A DNA stretch of 64,000 nt from Symbiodinium natans (GCA_905221605.1 CAJNDS010000591.1:871108-935107), one strand, 5' to 3'; positions 49,237 through 61,516 are shown, counted from the stretch's first letter. Translations and numbers: made by a program. Notes: a model not told the origin generated them from the sequence alone.

Positions 49237-51605
49237 GGGGGGTTTTGTTTTTTTGTACAACCCTAAACCCTGAACCCTAAACCCTCGCAAGCCTGGCAGC
49301 CCGGAGTTGGTTTAGGGTTTAGATTTAGTTTTCTACTAATTGCTTTAAGAAGCCCCCCCCCCACCCACGCCCCCCCCCCCCCACACAAAGGAAAGATAAC
49401 AAGCCCTATATTGTCCTGATAAGGAAGAAGGATTTAGGTGTTTGGGATTTTGCAGGAGCATTCATGGCTGTAGGGTTTTGTTTGGGGGGGAGGCTTGGGT
49501 TTGGGTTTACGGTTTCAGGGGTTTGGTAGGGTATTTGTAAATTCCGGTTGGTTTGTTTGTCGAGTCGCTAGAAGTTTATGTGTTAAGGGGTCCAAACCGT
49601 AGTTGAGGGTTCTGGAGGGCTAGGGTTTGGGGAGTTCAGGGTTTCAGGTTAGGGACTTAGGCAAAAACAGCCTAGATATGTGCCTTAGGGTTTAGTGTTT
49701 AAGGCAGTTTAGGGCTTCTCGCTTTACTGCTGAAGGTCCAGGAGTTTCGGTTCAGAACGTTCCTGGACACCATGCCCTGAGCCCCTACAAGCCCTGATGC
49801 TTACACCCTAAACCCTAAACCCTAAACCCTTAACCCTAAACCCTAAACCCAGTACCTGGGCAAGTGCGTCTGTATTGGCGGTCTTCGAGTTCTAGCAGAA
49901 ACCATCTGCGGACCAAGGGTTTCCTAGGTAGGCCCTTGGGATGTTTCATATTTACCCCAAACCCTAAACCCTAAACCCCAAACCCCAAACCCTAAACCCT
50001 AAACCCCAAACCCCAAACCCTAAACCCTAAACCCTAAATGGCTTTAGGCGGGTCAGATTTAGGGATGGCCCCTGGAATATCTCATATGTTCCCTGTTTGG
50101 GATTACATGTAAACCCCCTGAGGTTTAGGGTTTAGGGTTTAGGGTTTAGGGTTTAGGGTTTATAGGGTTTAGGGTTTAGGGTGTTGCCGGCAGCCTCCTC
50201 CGTCCGTGCTTAAAAAAATTAAAGGGTTTAGGGTTTAGGGTTTCAGTGCCAAAAAAAAACCCTAAGTGGGGTTGTTCTGTATCGGGGCCCCCGCTCTTGG
50301 AGGAAGCCTGGAACCATCAAAGTTTACAGTGGTTCAGGGTTTAAAGTTTAGGCTTTAGGGTTTGGGGTTTAGGGTTTGGGGTTTAGGGTTTAGGGTTTAG
50401 GGCTGTTGGATGAAAGGCAGTGTTTTTTGAGCCGTAGCGCTTGCTGCGTCCGAGGACATGCCGGGCAACGACCGGATGTTCTCCAAGCCCGTCAGCCCAG
50501 GGGATCTCTGCTCAGGGCACCTCGTAAGGGGTAGAGTCTAGGATTTAGGGTTTAGGGTTTAGGGTTTAAACCCCAAACCTGTTAAACGAAGTTGGTTCGC
50601 AAGCATTTGGGCCCACAAACACTGGCGGGTTTCGGCTTCAGGGTATCGATGGATGTAAAGTTTTCTCTGGGCTTAGTCCTTGTTTTGGGTAGGGGGAAGT
50701 AACTAAGCATTTTGGGCACATTGACTGTTCCAAGCAATGGCTTCCGATTGTGGGATTTATAAATGAAAACAAGCTCCATACAACAAGTCGGAACCAGCAA
50801 GGGATGAAGGGCTTTCATGCCTTTACTGGCTACAAAACATATAAATACATACATATGTATGTATGCAACCAAGGGCGATTTGTTCCTTTTTGAGTTGTTC
50901 ACATATATCTCTATATGTATATGCATATGAGTATTTCAAGGAACCGGTGCCGAAGTCCCAAACTCGAAGAAGTCCCAAACTCGAAGCCCTGCAGTAAGCA
51001 AGGGACCGTTTACTTTTTAGGATTGCCCACGTGGCTTGGATCTTGCCTCGTAAACCCTAAACCCTGAACCCCCTCGACCGGCCCACTTTTTGCGGGGCTG
51101 CAGGTGTAGACATCCCGCAGTTAAGGGTTTAGAGTTTAGAGCTTTTTGGGGTTTAGGGCTTAGCCTGAAGTCTCACCTCACCAGGCCTTTCATAAGATGT
51201 ACACGCTGACAGACCCACCCTGAAAGTCGATTCAATGCGCAGGGCTGTGGGGGAAGGCATCTTTCGTATGCCTGGTGCAGAATAGGTGACTCTTCCTTGG
51301 ACTCTACTTACCTACAGCTCAGTAGTAGCTACCCTCTTAGTAGTAGGCATGACCCATAAAACCGTAGGGAAAGCGTCCCCGGGTTGGCCACAGAGAGACA
51401 CATGAACACACTCACATACACATACTGGTATACAAATATTTGTTATCTCTCTATATACATATAGATATATAAATACACAGGCATACAAAGATAGACCTGT
51501 GTATGCATACATGTATGTTGATCTGTATGTACGCATGCATGTAGGTATGTATGAGCGCAGGTGCGCACACACACATACACACACACACATGTATACTTAC
51601 CCCGG

Positions 51606-51730
51606 GCACAGAGAGAGAGAGAGAGAGATGAGAGAGAGATGAGAGAGAGATGAGAGAGAGATGAGAGAGAGATGAGAGAGAGATGAGAGATGAGAGAGAG
51701 CGAGAGAGATGAGAGATAGAGATGTGCGAG
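51606..51730. repeat. GAGAGAGATG minisatellite
   Basis: About ten units of GAGAGAGATG (some GAGATG) next to CA/TA-rich microsatellites. Confidence 0.9.
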
Positions 51731-51969
51731 AGAGATGTATAGGCCTACAGGCCCCAAAAACCCTGCGCAAGCCGGAGACGGGACCTGCGTACGCCTCCAT
51801 GTTGCCACCTATGCGGCTCAGGCCACCCGGGCGAAGAAGCTGTAGCTTAAGATGCCCGTGACTAAAACCTGTGTCTGCTGTCACATACATACGCTCCATG
51901 CAATGCCGAGTGGCATGCTCCTAAGCCGCCCGGCGCTGAAGTAGGAGCTACGACTTGCTGATAAGGATA

Positions 51970-51976
51970 TTGTTTT

Positions 51977-52015
<39 letters not shown>

Positions 52016-52016
52016 G
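51970..52016. repeat. Poly-T/poly-G tract
   Basis: About 14 T followed by about 30 G. Similar C-then-A tracts lie at 15315-15351 and 15580-15605. Poly-C of about 34 bp is at 63052-63086. Confidence 0.9.
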
Positions 52017-52961
52017 CGGAGGGAGGTTCTTCAGTAAGACGATTGGTCTTAGGGGCCGGGAGGATTGCAAGCAGTTCTCCCAAACCCCAAACCCTAAATG
52101 AGCCTCTTAAAGGACAAGCAGAGGGGCGGTTCCGGGTTTACAGTCGAAGAAAGGGTGGCCTCGACACTTCTGGCGGGCCTCTCTGCATCCGATGGGCATC
52201 CTCAGGGGTTTTGAGGGTTTTGGGTTCACGAGGGTTTGCCTGCAACGGAAGATCCTAGAACTCTAGTGTGGTGCAAGCCCTGAACTCCTCAACCCTAAAC
52301 CCGAACCGTGTGAGCAAGACATTTTTTGACATTCTCGTCGTTTTGCCCGCTGACTCTGAAGAGGCCCCTGTGATAGTTTAGTGACCCAAAACTCCAATTC
52401 TCAAGCTCCAAATCTCAAGTGAGAGATTGGTAGCATTGGTTTCTTAAACCAAGGGTGGGGAGCCATACATAGTTAGAGCCTCTGAGTTGGGGTAGTTACC
52501 TGGGCCCTTAGTGCGGGACCTGGGGTTTTATAGGGTATATAAGGGGTCTGAGGACCCCCTTTTTTTAAGGGCCCATATCAACGGACCATGTAACTACCCT
52601 TAGCTGTGCTCCTTCTACCCCTAGCTTCTAGATGCCGATGGACTTCCAAGTGAAAGGTAGCATACTGCTGCTACCGCTGCTGGTCGCTACCGCGACCATC
52701 GGCGGTGAAGACCGCGAGGCCTGTGTGCCTTAAAGCCTCAACCCCAAGCCCTAAAACATAAACCCTAAACCCGAAACCCGAAACCCTAAACCCTAAACCC
52801 GGAACCCTAAACCCTAAACCCTAAACCCCTAAACCCTGCTGCTTGCGCATGCGCTTTCCCGGCCGGCGCAAGCCCCGGGCTGCCCAGAAGAGCATCAGCC
52901 TTAGGCTTCAAACACGTCCCACAAGAATGCCCCAAACGCCCTGCAAGCTGCTAAGTAAGGG

Positions 52962-53032
52962 TTCAGGGTTTAGGGTTTAGGGTTTAGGGTTTAGGGTTTA
53001 GGGTTTAGGGTTTAGGGTTTAGGGTTTAGGGT
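52962..53032. repeat. TTTAGGG array
   Basis: About ten perfect units. Confidence 0.95.
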
Positions 53033-53169
53033 TTCGAAAGGACCCCAAGCTTGGTAGGCCCCTGGGATACTTTGCAATTTCCGTATTATTGGGTTTAAGA
53101 GGATCATATTTAGGGATTGTTTTCGGAGGGTTCTAGTGGCCATCAGAATTGCAGATAATAATCCTGTAT

Positions 53170-53282
53170 CTAGGATGCCCAGTAGTACCCTTATTCCCTT
53201 TTTGGGGGGTTTAGGTTCCCTTATAAACCCCTTTAAGCAAAGAAGGATACCCTTTTTAAGCCTAGGTTACTGGGCAGCCTAG
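53170..53282. mobile_element. MITE family 2, complete copy
   Basis: About 113 bp with ends CTAGGATGCCCAGTA and TACTGGGCAGCCTAG, containing TTTAGGTTCCCTTATA and AAGCAAAGAAGG. Non-coding. Confidence 0.8.
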
Positions 53283-53358
53283 GTATTGCCCTTGTAAGGG
53301 CGAATATCTGTGTTTGTTGTCTAGGGGGTCGTATGCAAATAGTAGTGAACAGAACATC

Positions 53359-53456
53359 GGCAGTTCTCTAAACTAGGTTCCTTTTTTGGGTCCATATTTT
53401 GAGGTTGCCGTACTTTATAGGGCCCCCAAAAAGGGACCTTAATTTAGAGAACTGCC
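53359..53456. mobile_element. MITE family 3 copy
   Basis: About 98 bp, ends GGCAGTTCTCTAAACTAGG and TTAATTTAGAGAACTGCC. A decayed relative starts at 55050 (GTAGTTCTCTAAATTAGGG). Confidence 0.75.
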
Positions 53457-54280
53457 CCATATTTTGTTCTAGCCAGTGTATCCTTAGCAGTATGTTTCAG
53501 AGTGCCTGCCATCCTAGTATGGGGCCTCCTTCCTGATCCGGGAACCTACACCCTTAACCCTTATCCCGTAGACCCTAAACCCCAAACCCCAAACCCCAAA
53601 CCCTAAACCCTAAACCCTAAACCCTAAACCCTAAACCCCTAAAAACCCTTAAACCCGTAGCCCGCCCTGGCCCCTATTTGCCTTTGCAGGTCTCGCAGCA
53701 TCGACCCACCAAGCCAATCCAAGTGGAGGCGTGGTGCCCGCCGGGCAGGGTTTCTACTTATCCCTCAGGGTTTAGGGTTTAGGGTTTAGGGTTTAGGGTT
53801 TAGGGTGTTTTTGTTTGACCTTCGGAAGCCTATGTTGACTGCCCTAAGCCCTAAGCCCTTTTATAAACCCTTAACCCTAATCCCTAATCCCTAAACCCTA
53901 AACCCTAAACCCACCCTTCCCCCCAACCGCCCACAAAACTGGACCATGTATCACAATTGTTTGGAGGGGGTCAGGTCAGAGTGTTGTTTTGGGAACTTGG
54001 GCCTGTGCGACCCTGAAACCTGCTGGGTGGGTGGCATACAAAACCATCAACTCAAGCCTGAATTTCTGGCTGGCTCTCTTTGTAGAGTTCTTGAGGGAGG
54101 GGGGCTGATATAGGGTTTTAGAGGATCATATTGCGGAGTATTTTTCGGAGGGAAGCCTTGGGGGGCTTGTGGGAGCAAGGAAGAGTCGCAGAGTTGCGGT
54201 CGCAGAAACGCCACAGAAGAGCTGAAGCCCGGATGGTTGTACACTGGCGAATAGTCACAAAACTAGAATTTGGTTTCATA

Positions 54281-54420
54281 CTAAACCCTAAACCCTAAAC
54301 CCTAAACCCTAAACCCTAAACCCTAAACCCTAAACCCTAAACCCTAAACCCTAAACCCTAAACCCTAAACCCTAAACCCTAAACCCTAAACCCTAAACCC
54401 TAAACCCAAACCCTAAACCC
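54281..54420. repeat. Longest perfect CCCTAAA array of the right flank
   Basis: About 19 units with one CCCAAA variant near the end. Confidence 0.95.
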
Positions 54421-54772
54421 CGGTGGCAGATTGCTTTTTCATATTTCGTTCGCTGCCCAGAAGTCGCAGGAGTCGCTTCGCTGATACCAGAGCCCAAACC
54501 TACAAACCCTAAACCCTAAACCCTAAACCCTAGACCCTAAACCCTAAACCCTAAACCCTAAACCCTAGACCCTAAACAAGCGCAGGTCAGCTCCCATGGT
54601 GACCCGAAGATGAAGCGAGCGAAGCTGCTCCGAAAGGCCGCCCCTGCGTCTTCAAGTCCTCAGCCCCCCTACAAGGGGAGTTTAGGGTTTAGGGTTTAGG
54701 GTTTAGGGTTTAGGGTTTAGGGTTTAGGGTTTAGGGTTTAGGCCCCCCCCAAAGCCTTTCTGCCCTACAGTT

Positions 54773-54875
54773 TGGGATGTTCCTCCTCATGCTAACAGTC
54801 CTGAATAGCGATCCTCATAGGGGGGGGGGGGCACTAGAATCCCTATTAAGGACTGTTAGTACAGGGAACAGCCCA
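54773..54875. mobile_element. MITE family 1 copy
   Basis: Ends TGGGATGTTC and GAACAGCCCA with AACAGTCC/GGACTGTT inside; a poly-G run sits in the centre. Confidence 0.75.
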
Positions 54876-55573
54876 ACCTTTGCATCAAAACCCGGGGCCC
54901 CCGAAAGCCACATGGAGGTTGACGAAAATAAGGGACCCTTAATATCGACACACCAAATAGTGGGATCCCTTCATAAGGACCCCACTACGGTCCCCGAACT
55001 TCGGAACTCCCATATCGTTGGCAGCCACGATGCGTGGGAAGGTCACATGGGTAGTTCTCTAAATTAGGGTTCCTTGTCGATCTCTTTTTACAGGGTGCCG
55101 CCTTATATTGGGTACCCTAAACCCTAAACCCTAAACCCACAAAGGGGCCCTAATATAAAAAATTCTCGCATGCATGCATGGCTGCAGGAGGAGAATCGGC
55201 TACACGTCTCCCTTTTGTCTGCATCTTGGCCTCCAGTTTTGAGGATTTTTTAGGATTTAGGGTTTAGAGTTTCTTGTTTTGGGTTTCGAGGTTAGGGTTT
55301 AGGGTTTAGGGTTCAGGGTTTAGGGTTTGCATGTCATGTCAGGGTCGGGGTGGCACGTGGGCTCTGGATGCTTCCTGGCACACATCGCATCTTACCCAGA
55401 CCCCTGGGAGGATCCAAAAAGTAGATCCCCGTAAGGGTCTTTAAGAATGCCCCAATAGTAGTATAGGAACCCTAAACCCTAAGCCCTAAAACCTAAACCC
55501 TAAACCCTCTGACCCTCCCAGGGGTCTGGCTAAGGCCCTTAGGCCCGAATGAAATCACTCGCCTGCCGCCTGT

Positions 55574-55745
55574 CTAGGATGCCCAGAAGTGCCCTTATTC
55601 CCTTTTGAAGGGGGGGGGGGGGGGGTTTGGGTTCCCTTGTCAACCCTTTAAAGCAAAAAAGCTAAACCCTAAACCCTAAGCCCTAAGCCCTAAACCCTAA
55701 ACCCTAAACCCTAAACCCTAAACCCTAGGTTCCTGGGCTGCCTAG
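55574..55745. mobile_element. MITE family 2 copy with an internal CCCTAAA array
   Basis: Ends CTAGGATGCCCAGAAG and CTGGGCTGCCTAG. After AAGCAAAAAAG a ~70-bp heptamer array interrupts the family sequence. Confidence 0.7.
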
Positions 55746-56015
55746 CTGTTAACTTCCAACATCTTCATGGAGGCCGCATCAAAATGGAATCCAACAAACC
55801 CGCAACAAAAAGCACAATGCTCTGGTGGAGGGCCGCGTTGCTTCCCCAAAAGGCCCTAAACCCTAAACCTTAAACCCGAAACCCGAAACCCTAAACCCTA
55901 AACCCTAAACCCTAAACCCTAAACCCTCAACCCTACAGACCTCCAACATTTTTACAGGCCCTACCGCCTGAAACACTCGCTTAGCTTCGAGGAGCTCCCC
56001 CCTTCAACCGTTTTC

Positions 56016-57026
56016 CTAGGATGCCCAGGAGTACCCTTTTCTTTTTCTTATCATTCTTATTTTTTGTTATTGTTGTTGTTATGTTTCTATTATTATCTGT
56101 TTTGGTATAAATAAATAAATATATATATATATATATACTATTATTTATACATATATATATATATGGACACCCCCCCCCCCCCCCCCTGACCCACCCAGAT
56201 TGGGGGGGGGGGGGGGTGAGCATCCGTGCGTGGTGTGTGTGTGTGTGTGGGATTCAGTTCACTCAGACCGAGATCATTGGCATCAGAGGAGATTTGGAGC
56301 AGACAAAATCTTCCGCACAAGCTGCTCAGTCCATTCAGATTCAACAGATTACTTCATTGCAGACTCGACTGGATGATCTAAAACGGGCCAATCAAGAAAC
56401 ACGAGATCGTCTTCACCTTTTCCGAGCTGAAGTGAGTGATTGCATGTCTGCACTGCAATTTCGCGTAGACAATCTTGAACGGTCCAATCGGACATTTCTA
56501 GACGATGTCGCAATTTTAGGACAGCGTTTGAACGAGATCATTGCTCTTACCAAGAATCTTTGTGAAGTGCTACATCAGAACTTGCCCAATTCGACTAGTT
56601 TGAACGATCTGGATGCAATTAGGTGACTTCAAGATGCAAGGCTGAGTAATCGTTTAGACAACCGGCATGACCGGTTGTGTGTGTGTGGAAACTCTGTTTC
56701 CAACAGTAAAACAATCAATGATTGATGAACAGCCATGCTACAGTGCAGGGGGCCAGCGCGGTCTGGCCAACGAAGACACCCCCAGGGAGCTGCAATTTTT
56801 GCGATCAGGCAGCTCGATGTTTCACTCACTGAGGAATGTATAGAAAAATGAGGGTGTGCTCATTCGATTTCTTGAAATGACAACCCCTTTGAGGGAAATG
56901 CCATACGTGTATGTGTGTGTGTGTGTGTGTGTTTTTGGGGTTGGGGGGGGGGGGGGGGTTGGTTCCCTTATACACCCGTTTAAGCGAGGAAGGGCACCCT
57001 GTGTATTCGGTTACTGGGCAACCTAG
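56016..57026. mobile_element. Possible composite element with MITE family 2 ends around a coiled-coil ORF
   Basis: The left end type CTAGGATGCCCAGGAG stands at 56016 and the right end type GGTTACTGGGCAACCTAG at 57009-57026, preceded by GGTTCCCTTATACACCC and AAGCGAGGAAGGGCACCC. The ~900 bp between contain microsatellites, poly-C/poly-G and the coiled-coil ORF. This could be one enlarged element or two half copies. Confidence 0.4.
56216..56626 (+). pseudogene. Coiled-coil ORF with a premature in-frame stop
   Basis: Not recognised. From about 56250 the frame has ordinary amino-acid use and strong heptads (TSLQTRLDDLKRANQETRDR; LQFRVDNLERSNRTFLDD; ILGQRLNEIIALTKNL), unlike the low-complexity frames around it. 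It stops at TGA after LNDLDAIR, but the same frame continues with LQDARLSNRLDNRHDRL before losing sense in a GT repeat, so the TGA looks like a disabling change. A GT repeat and a CAG (56258-56260 region) precede the good part, so it may be an exon. It lies between MITE family 2 ends. Origin unknown: transposon, host gene fragment or viral fibre-like piece. Confidence 0.45.
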
Positions 57027-57354
57027 GTTCAGCCTAAACCGAAACCCCACAGTCCAAAAAACCCCGTCATCTCAATCACCCTAAATCCGCCAAACAGAAG
57101 AAGCTTAAACTTCGAATAATACCCTAAGATCCCTAAGGGTCGTAAACCAGACCCCTGAACATTGAACCCTTGGGCTCACTTCGAAGAATGCCCTAAGAAC
57201 CCTAAACCCTAAACCCCAAACCCCAAACCCTAAGCCCTAAACCCTAAACCCTAAACCCTAAACCCTAAACCCCCAAGAGCCGGAACCATGAACCCTTGGG
57301 CTCAGGAAAAAATGGCCTCGGCCGCCTTTCGGACAGAGGAGTTGCTGATTTAGG

Positions 57355-57590
57355 GTTTAGGGTTTAGGGTTTAGGTTTTAGGGTTTTAGGGTTTTAGGGT
57401 TTTAGGGTTTTAGGGTTTGAGGGTTTTAGGGTTTTAGGGTTTTAGGGCTTTAGGGGTTTTAGGGGTTTTAGGGTTTTAGGGTTTGAGGGTTTGAGGGTTT
57501 TAGGGTTTTAGGGTTTTAGAGATTTAGGGTTTTTAGTTTAAGGTTTAGGGTTTTGGGGTTTAGGGCATTTAGGGTTTTAAGGGTTTAGGG
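57355..57590. repeat. TTTTAGGG octamer array, degenerate
   Basis: Mostly TTTTAGGG units with TTTGAGGG variants, comparable to the octamer array at 13471. Confidence 0.85.
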
Positions 57591-58817
57591 ATTGGGGTTG
57601 AGTTGGGGGAAAAAGCTGTGGGGCTTCGGGTAATAAGGGCAGCAGCCCAAGTCCCTTGTGTGCGACTGGCAACTCACCGGTCCATCTTGCCTGGCAGGGG
57701 CTTAGGGTTTAGGGTTTAGGATTTAGGGTCCTGAAGAACCCCCCAAAACCCTACCTTTTTTGCAGGCTCTTGTTCTAAACCCCCCCTTATAGGATTCTGG
57801 TGCAAGCTGCAAAAACCGTAGGTTTTGGGTTCTTGAGGTAACTATTAAGGTAGTGCGTGCTTCAGGATTCTATAGTGTGGGGTGTCGGGCTGCGGCCCTG
57901 GCAAGGGGCTCTTGCAAAGTAAGCGCAGAGCTTGCTGGCCTAGGATGTAGGGTTTAAGTAGGATTTACGTGTAACATGGCACCAGCCCACCTGGAGCCAG
58001 CTTACGCCCGTATGGGGTTTAGGGTTTGGGCTCCAAAGTTTTTCATGTTCAGGGAGGTATGTCTTGCGTTTTGCACAAGCCGACACACTCTGAGGGTTTA
58101 GGGTTTAGGGTTGCGTTTTGAGGCCAGCTGCAATCTCATCCACCTTCTCCACAGAGCTTGAGTAGATTTCCCACACAGGTTGAGGAGTGCTAGGAAGGTT
58201 CTTTGCTTGGAGTTCAGGGTTGTTTTGGGTGCTTTTTTAAGGGGGAGGGGGGGGGGAGGAGGTGAGGGTTTACGGAATTTGGGGACACCCAATACCGAGC
58301 CTCAAATAGTAGGATCCCCTTAGGACAAGGACCCCCAAACTGGTACCCCGAATATCCCAAACCCTAAACCTTAAACCCTAAACCCTAAACCCTAAACCCT
58401 AAAACTCCCAAAAAGGTACCCCTAATATCGTAAACTCTCAGGTGAGAAGAGCAAGCCTGACCGCCAGGCCTGCAATGGTTCTTAGGTTCGGGTTTATAGG
58501 GTTTAGGGTTTAGGGTTTAGGGTTTAGGGCGTTTTGTAGTTAACCTTCCAGAGTTAGGCCACGGAGATGCAGACGAGTATGAGAGTATGAGAAGTGACAA
58601 GGCTTTGTGTGATGTCGAGACAGTTTTCGGTTCAGGAATGGAGGATCCTACTGCCCAAGGGGATCTCGGCACATGTTCTGAGTATGGGTAACGAGTTCAG
58701 GCAGAACCAGAAGAAACGGGTTTAGGGTGTAGGGGTGGTGCTGTGACGCCCCCCCCCCCCCCCCTGACTGAAAACCTTTCCGAATTCCCTCAACCCTCCC
58801 CCCCCCCACCCTCCCCC

Positions 58818-58900
58818 TAAACCCTAAACCCTAAACCCTAAACCCTAAACCCTAAACCCTAAACCCTAAACCCTAAACCCTAAACCCTAAACCCTAAACC
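58818..58900. repeat. CCCTAAA array bordered by poly-C
   Basis: About 12 units, with C-rich homopolymer runs on both sides. Confidence 0.95.
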
Positions 58901-59250
58901 CCCCCCCCCCCTCCCCGCACGTCGCAGGGCGAAAGAGCGATTCCTGCCGCAGTTCCCTACCGGGCCTGCCACTTGCGCCGGCAGCCAGTGGCCAGACTGA
59001 CAAGAGGGCGTGGGGTTTAGGGTTTAGGGTTTAGGGCTTCGGGAAATCTCCCTTCAGAGTAAGAGAGAGAAAGAGAGAGATGCCACATCTTGTTCAATAG
59101 GATTTGTAATTGGGGGGGGGGGGGGGTACTCTTAATCCCCATGAAGGATTGTTAGCATAAGGGCGAACATCCCAAGGCCTCTGTTTCAAGTTTTGGTAGG
59201 CCTGTGGGACATGTTGCATGTGCCCTTGTCGGTTTTAAACGGGTCATATT

Positions 59251-59364
59251 CTAGGATGCCCAGTAGTACCCTTGTTCCCTTTTTTGGGGGGTTTAGGTTC
59301 CCTTCTAGACCCCTTTAAGCAAGAAAGAGCACCCTGTTTAAGCCTTGGTTACTGGGCAGCCTAG
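59251..59364. mobile_element. MITE family 2, complete copy
   Basis: CTAGGATGCCCAGTAG...ACTGGGCAGCCTAG, closely similar throughout to 53170-53282. Confidence 0.8.
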
Positions 59365-59449
59365 TATTTAGGAATATTGCCAGATATTTTTCAGGGCAAG
59401 CTAGGGGTGCCCCTCTGACAGACCTCCCAACTCTTGCTTTTCGGGGGCT

Positions 59450-59516
59450 TTAGGGTTTAGGGTTTAGGGTTTAGGGTTTAGGGTTTAGGGTTTAGGGTTT
59501 AGGGTTTAGGGTTTAG
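59450..59516. repeat. TTTAGGG array
   Basis: About nine perfect units. Confidence 0.95.
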
Positions 59517-60224
59517 GCGATTGGACCCCAGCTATGCAGGAGGCTAGCGGCTGGCAATGCCCCGTGAAGTCTTGCAGTTCGTTGGCCGCCAAATCCGCGC
59601 AGATCACTCTTTCCCTCCTGAACATGTCAAACCCTAAAACCTAAACCCTGAATTCTCCTCGAATTCAGCCCATCAGCAGTAAGGGTTTCAAGGGTTAGCA
59701 CGCAGGAAACCTACAACCCGAATCCATGACCATGAGACCTCGAATGTGTTCAAGCTCATGAAGGGAATCTCTCTCAAACCCTGAATCCTAGCGGTTTAGG
59801 GTTTAGGGTTTAGGGTTTAGGGTTTAGGGTTTAGGGTTTAGGGTCGTCCCTGGCAGGCAGTGCAGCAGTCCTAGCCGTAAAAAGGGTTTAGGGTTTAGTT
59901 TTAGCACCCACCCCTGCAAAAAACTTCACAAACTCTGCAGCAACAACAACTAAAGCGAACGTCGAAATCCTGCGGCCCAAGCCCCATCAGGTGCAAACCC
60001 TAAACTCTGAACCCTAAATTACTAAACCCTAAACGCTAAACCCTGAACCCTAAACCCTAAACAAAAACCCTAAACCCTAAACCCTAATGCAACGTGAGGC
60101 TCTCGCGCCGATCTCAGCCTTCGCTCAGCTATCCTGGAAAGCCGGACTTTTTGTAGCGCGTGGCTTTAGGATGCCAAACCCTAAGCTTGGGAGCTCCCCC
60201 CCTAGGGTTTAGGGTTTAGGGTTT

Positions 60225-60304
60225 GACAGTCCTTAATAGGGATTGCAAAAGGGGGCGTACTAGAATCCCCAATAAGGACTATTAGTCGAAGGGGGAACAT
60301 CCCA
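60225..60304. mobile_element. MITE family 1 copy, left end replaced by heptamers
   Basis: Starts inside the family at GACAGTCC directly after TTTAGGGTTTAGGGTTT and ends GGGGGAACATCCCA. The outer ~20 bp of the left end are missing. Confidence 0.7.
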
Positions 60305-60307
60305 ACC

Positions 60308-60362
60308 CTAAACCGCTAAACCGCTAAACCGCTAAACCGCTAAACCGCTAAACCGCTAAACC
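60308..60362. repeat. CCGCTAAA octamer array
   Basis: Six consecutive CCGCTAAA units, a variant seen nowhere else in the window, next to the right end of a MITE copy. Confidence 0.9.
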
Positions 60363-61405
60363 CTGGGCTTAGATTTGTATTGAGGCCTAACTTGAAACCT
60401 TGGTGCCGACTGGAGGTTTCTGTCCTCCACCTTTTAGTAAGTTGGGGTTTTCCAAAAATTGGGCTTTAGGGTTTAGGGCCCTTTAAACCTTTGCACCCTG
60501 AACTTCTGTCATCTTTTTGTGTGTGGTTCTTGGTAGTTCCCATGCTGCTGGTGGTGTTGGGTTTTGGGGTTTGCCTGTAGGTTTCAAGTTGGATTCAAGG
60601 GTGCAGGCTTTAGGGTTTAGGGTTTAGGGCTTCAGGGCTTTGGGTTTTTATCTTTGTAAATTTTAGGTTGGGTTCAGGGGTCGTTGGCGTTTACGCATTT
60701 AGCCGTAGATGTTTCAGTATGGGTTTTGACAAAAGTTTGCTGTAGGGCTTCCCTGGTGTTGGCTTCAGGGCCTTGTTGCTTGTCAGGTCAGGGGTTGTCC
60801 TTTGTCGGCAGGATTTTATATGAAGCTGCCAGGGCTGGACCCCCCCCACCCCTGCGTGAGAAACACTTGTGCTCGTGTTTGATTAGGAGGAACCTACAGT
60901 GTATAGGTTGCAGAGGAACCTTCGCAAAGGTACCGATGAAGGTACAACTCCCTTTGAAGGGTCTCCCCCTAAACCCTGATCACCCACAAAGGTGCCCCGC
61001 CGATGCGAGTGCCCGGATGCAGTGTAGGGGTTTAGGGTTTAGGGTTTAGGATGGGTGTAAAACGTTTGTGGGTTCCTTGGCGGTCCAGGGTAGGTTTTGG
61101 AGGTCTTTTTGGGGTGGGAAGGCTTGCGGTTGGGGCATATGGGGAGTATCATCATCGTCTCATAGCGTTTCTAGGGGATACTAAGTAGACTGTTACGAAG
61201 CCAAAAGAGCTCCCAAGCAGCGTCATTCTAGGGTTCTTTCTGCAAGCTTTCACCTGTGGCTGAGGAAAGTACAGGGCACATCATGATTGATGTCGAGATC
61301 TTCGAAATCCACTTGTTTTAGGCTTAGGGCGTCGAGTTACGAATGTAGAGCGCTCCGTCCAGTTCGCTTTGCGTGAATCTTCTTGCAAGGCCGCGTTCGT
61401 CGTAG

Positions 61406-61516
61406 TCTTAGTAGCCCAGTGGTGCCCTTAACCCTTTTTTTGGTTATGGGTTCCCTTATAAAGTAACCAAACCAAAAAAGGTGCCCTTATCGTAAGATGG
61501 TTGCTGGGCTACCCTA
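61406..61516. mobile_element. MITE-like inverted repeat, family 2-related
   Basis: TAGCCCAGTGGTGCCCTTAA at left and GGTGCCCTTATC...TGCTGGGCTA at right, with AACCAAACC in the loop region. Confidence 0.6.
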
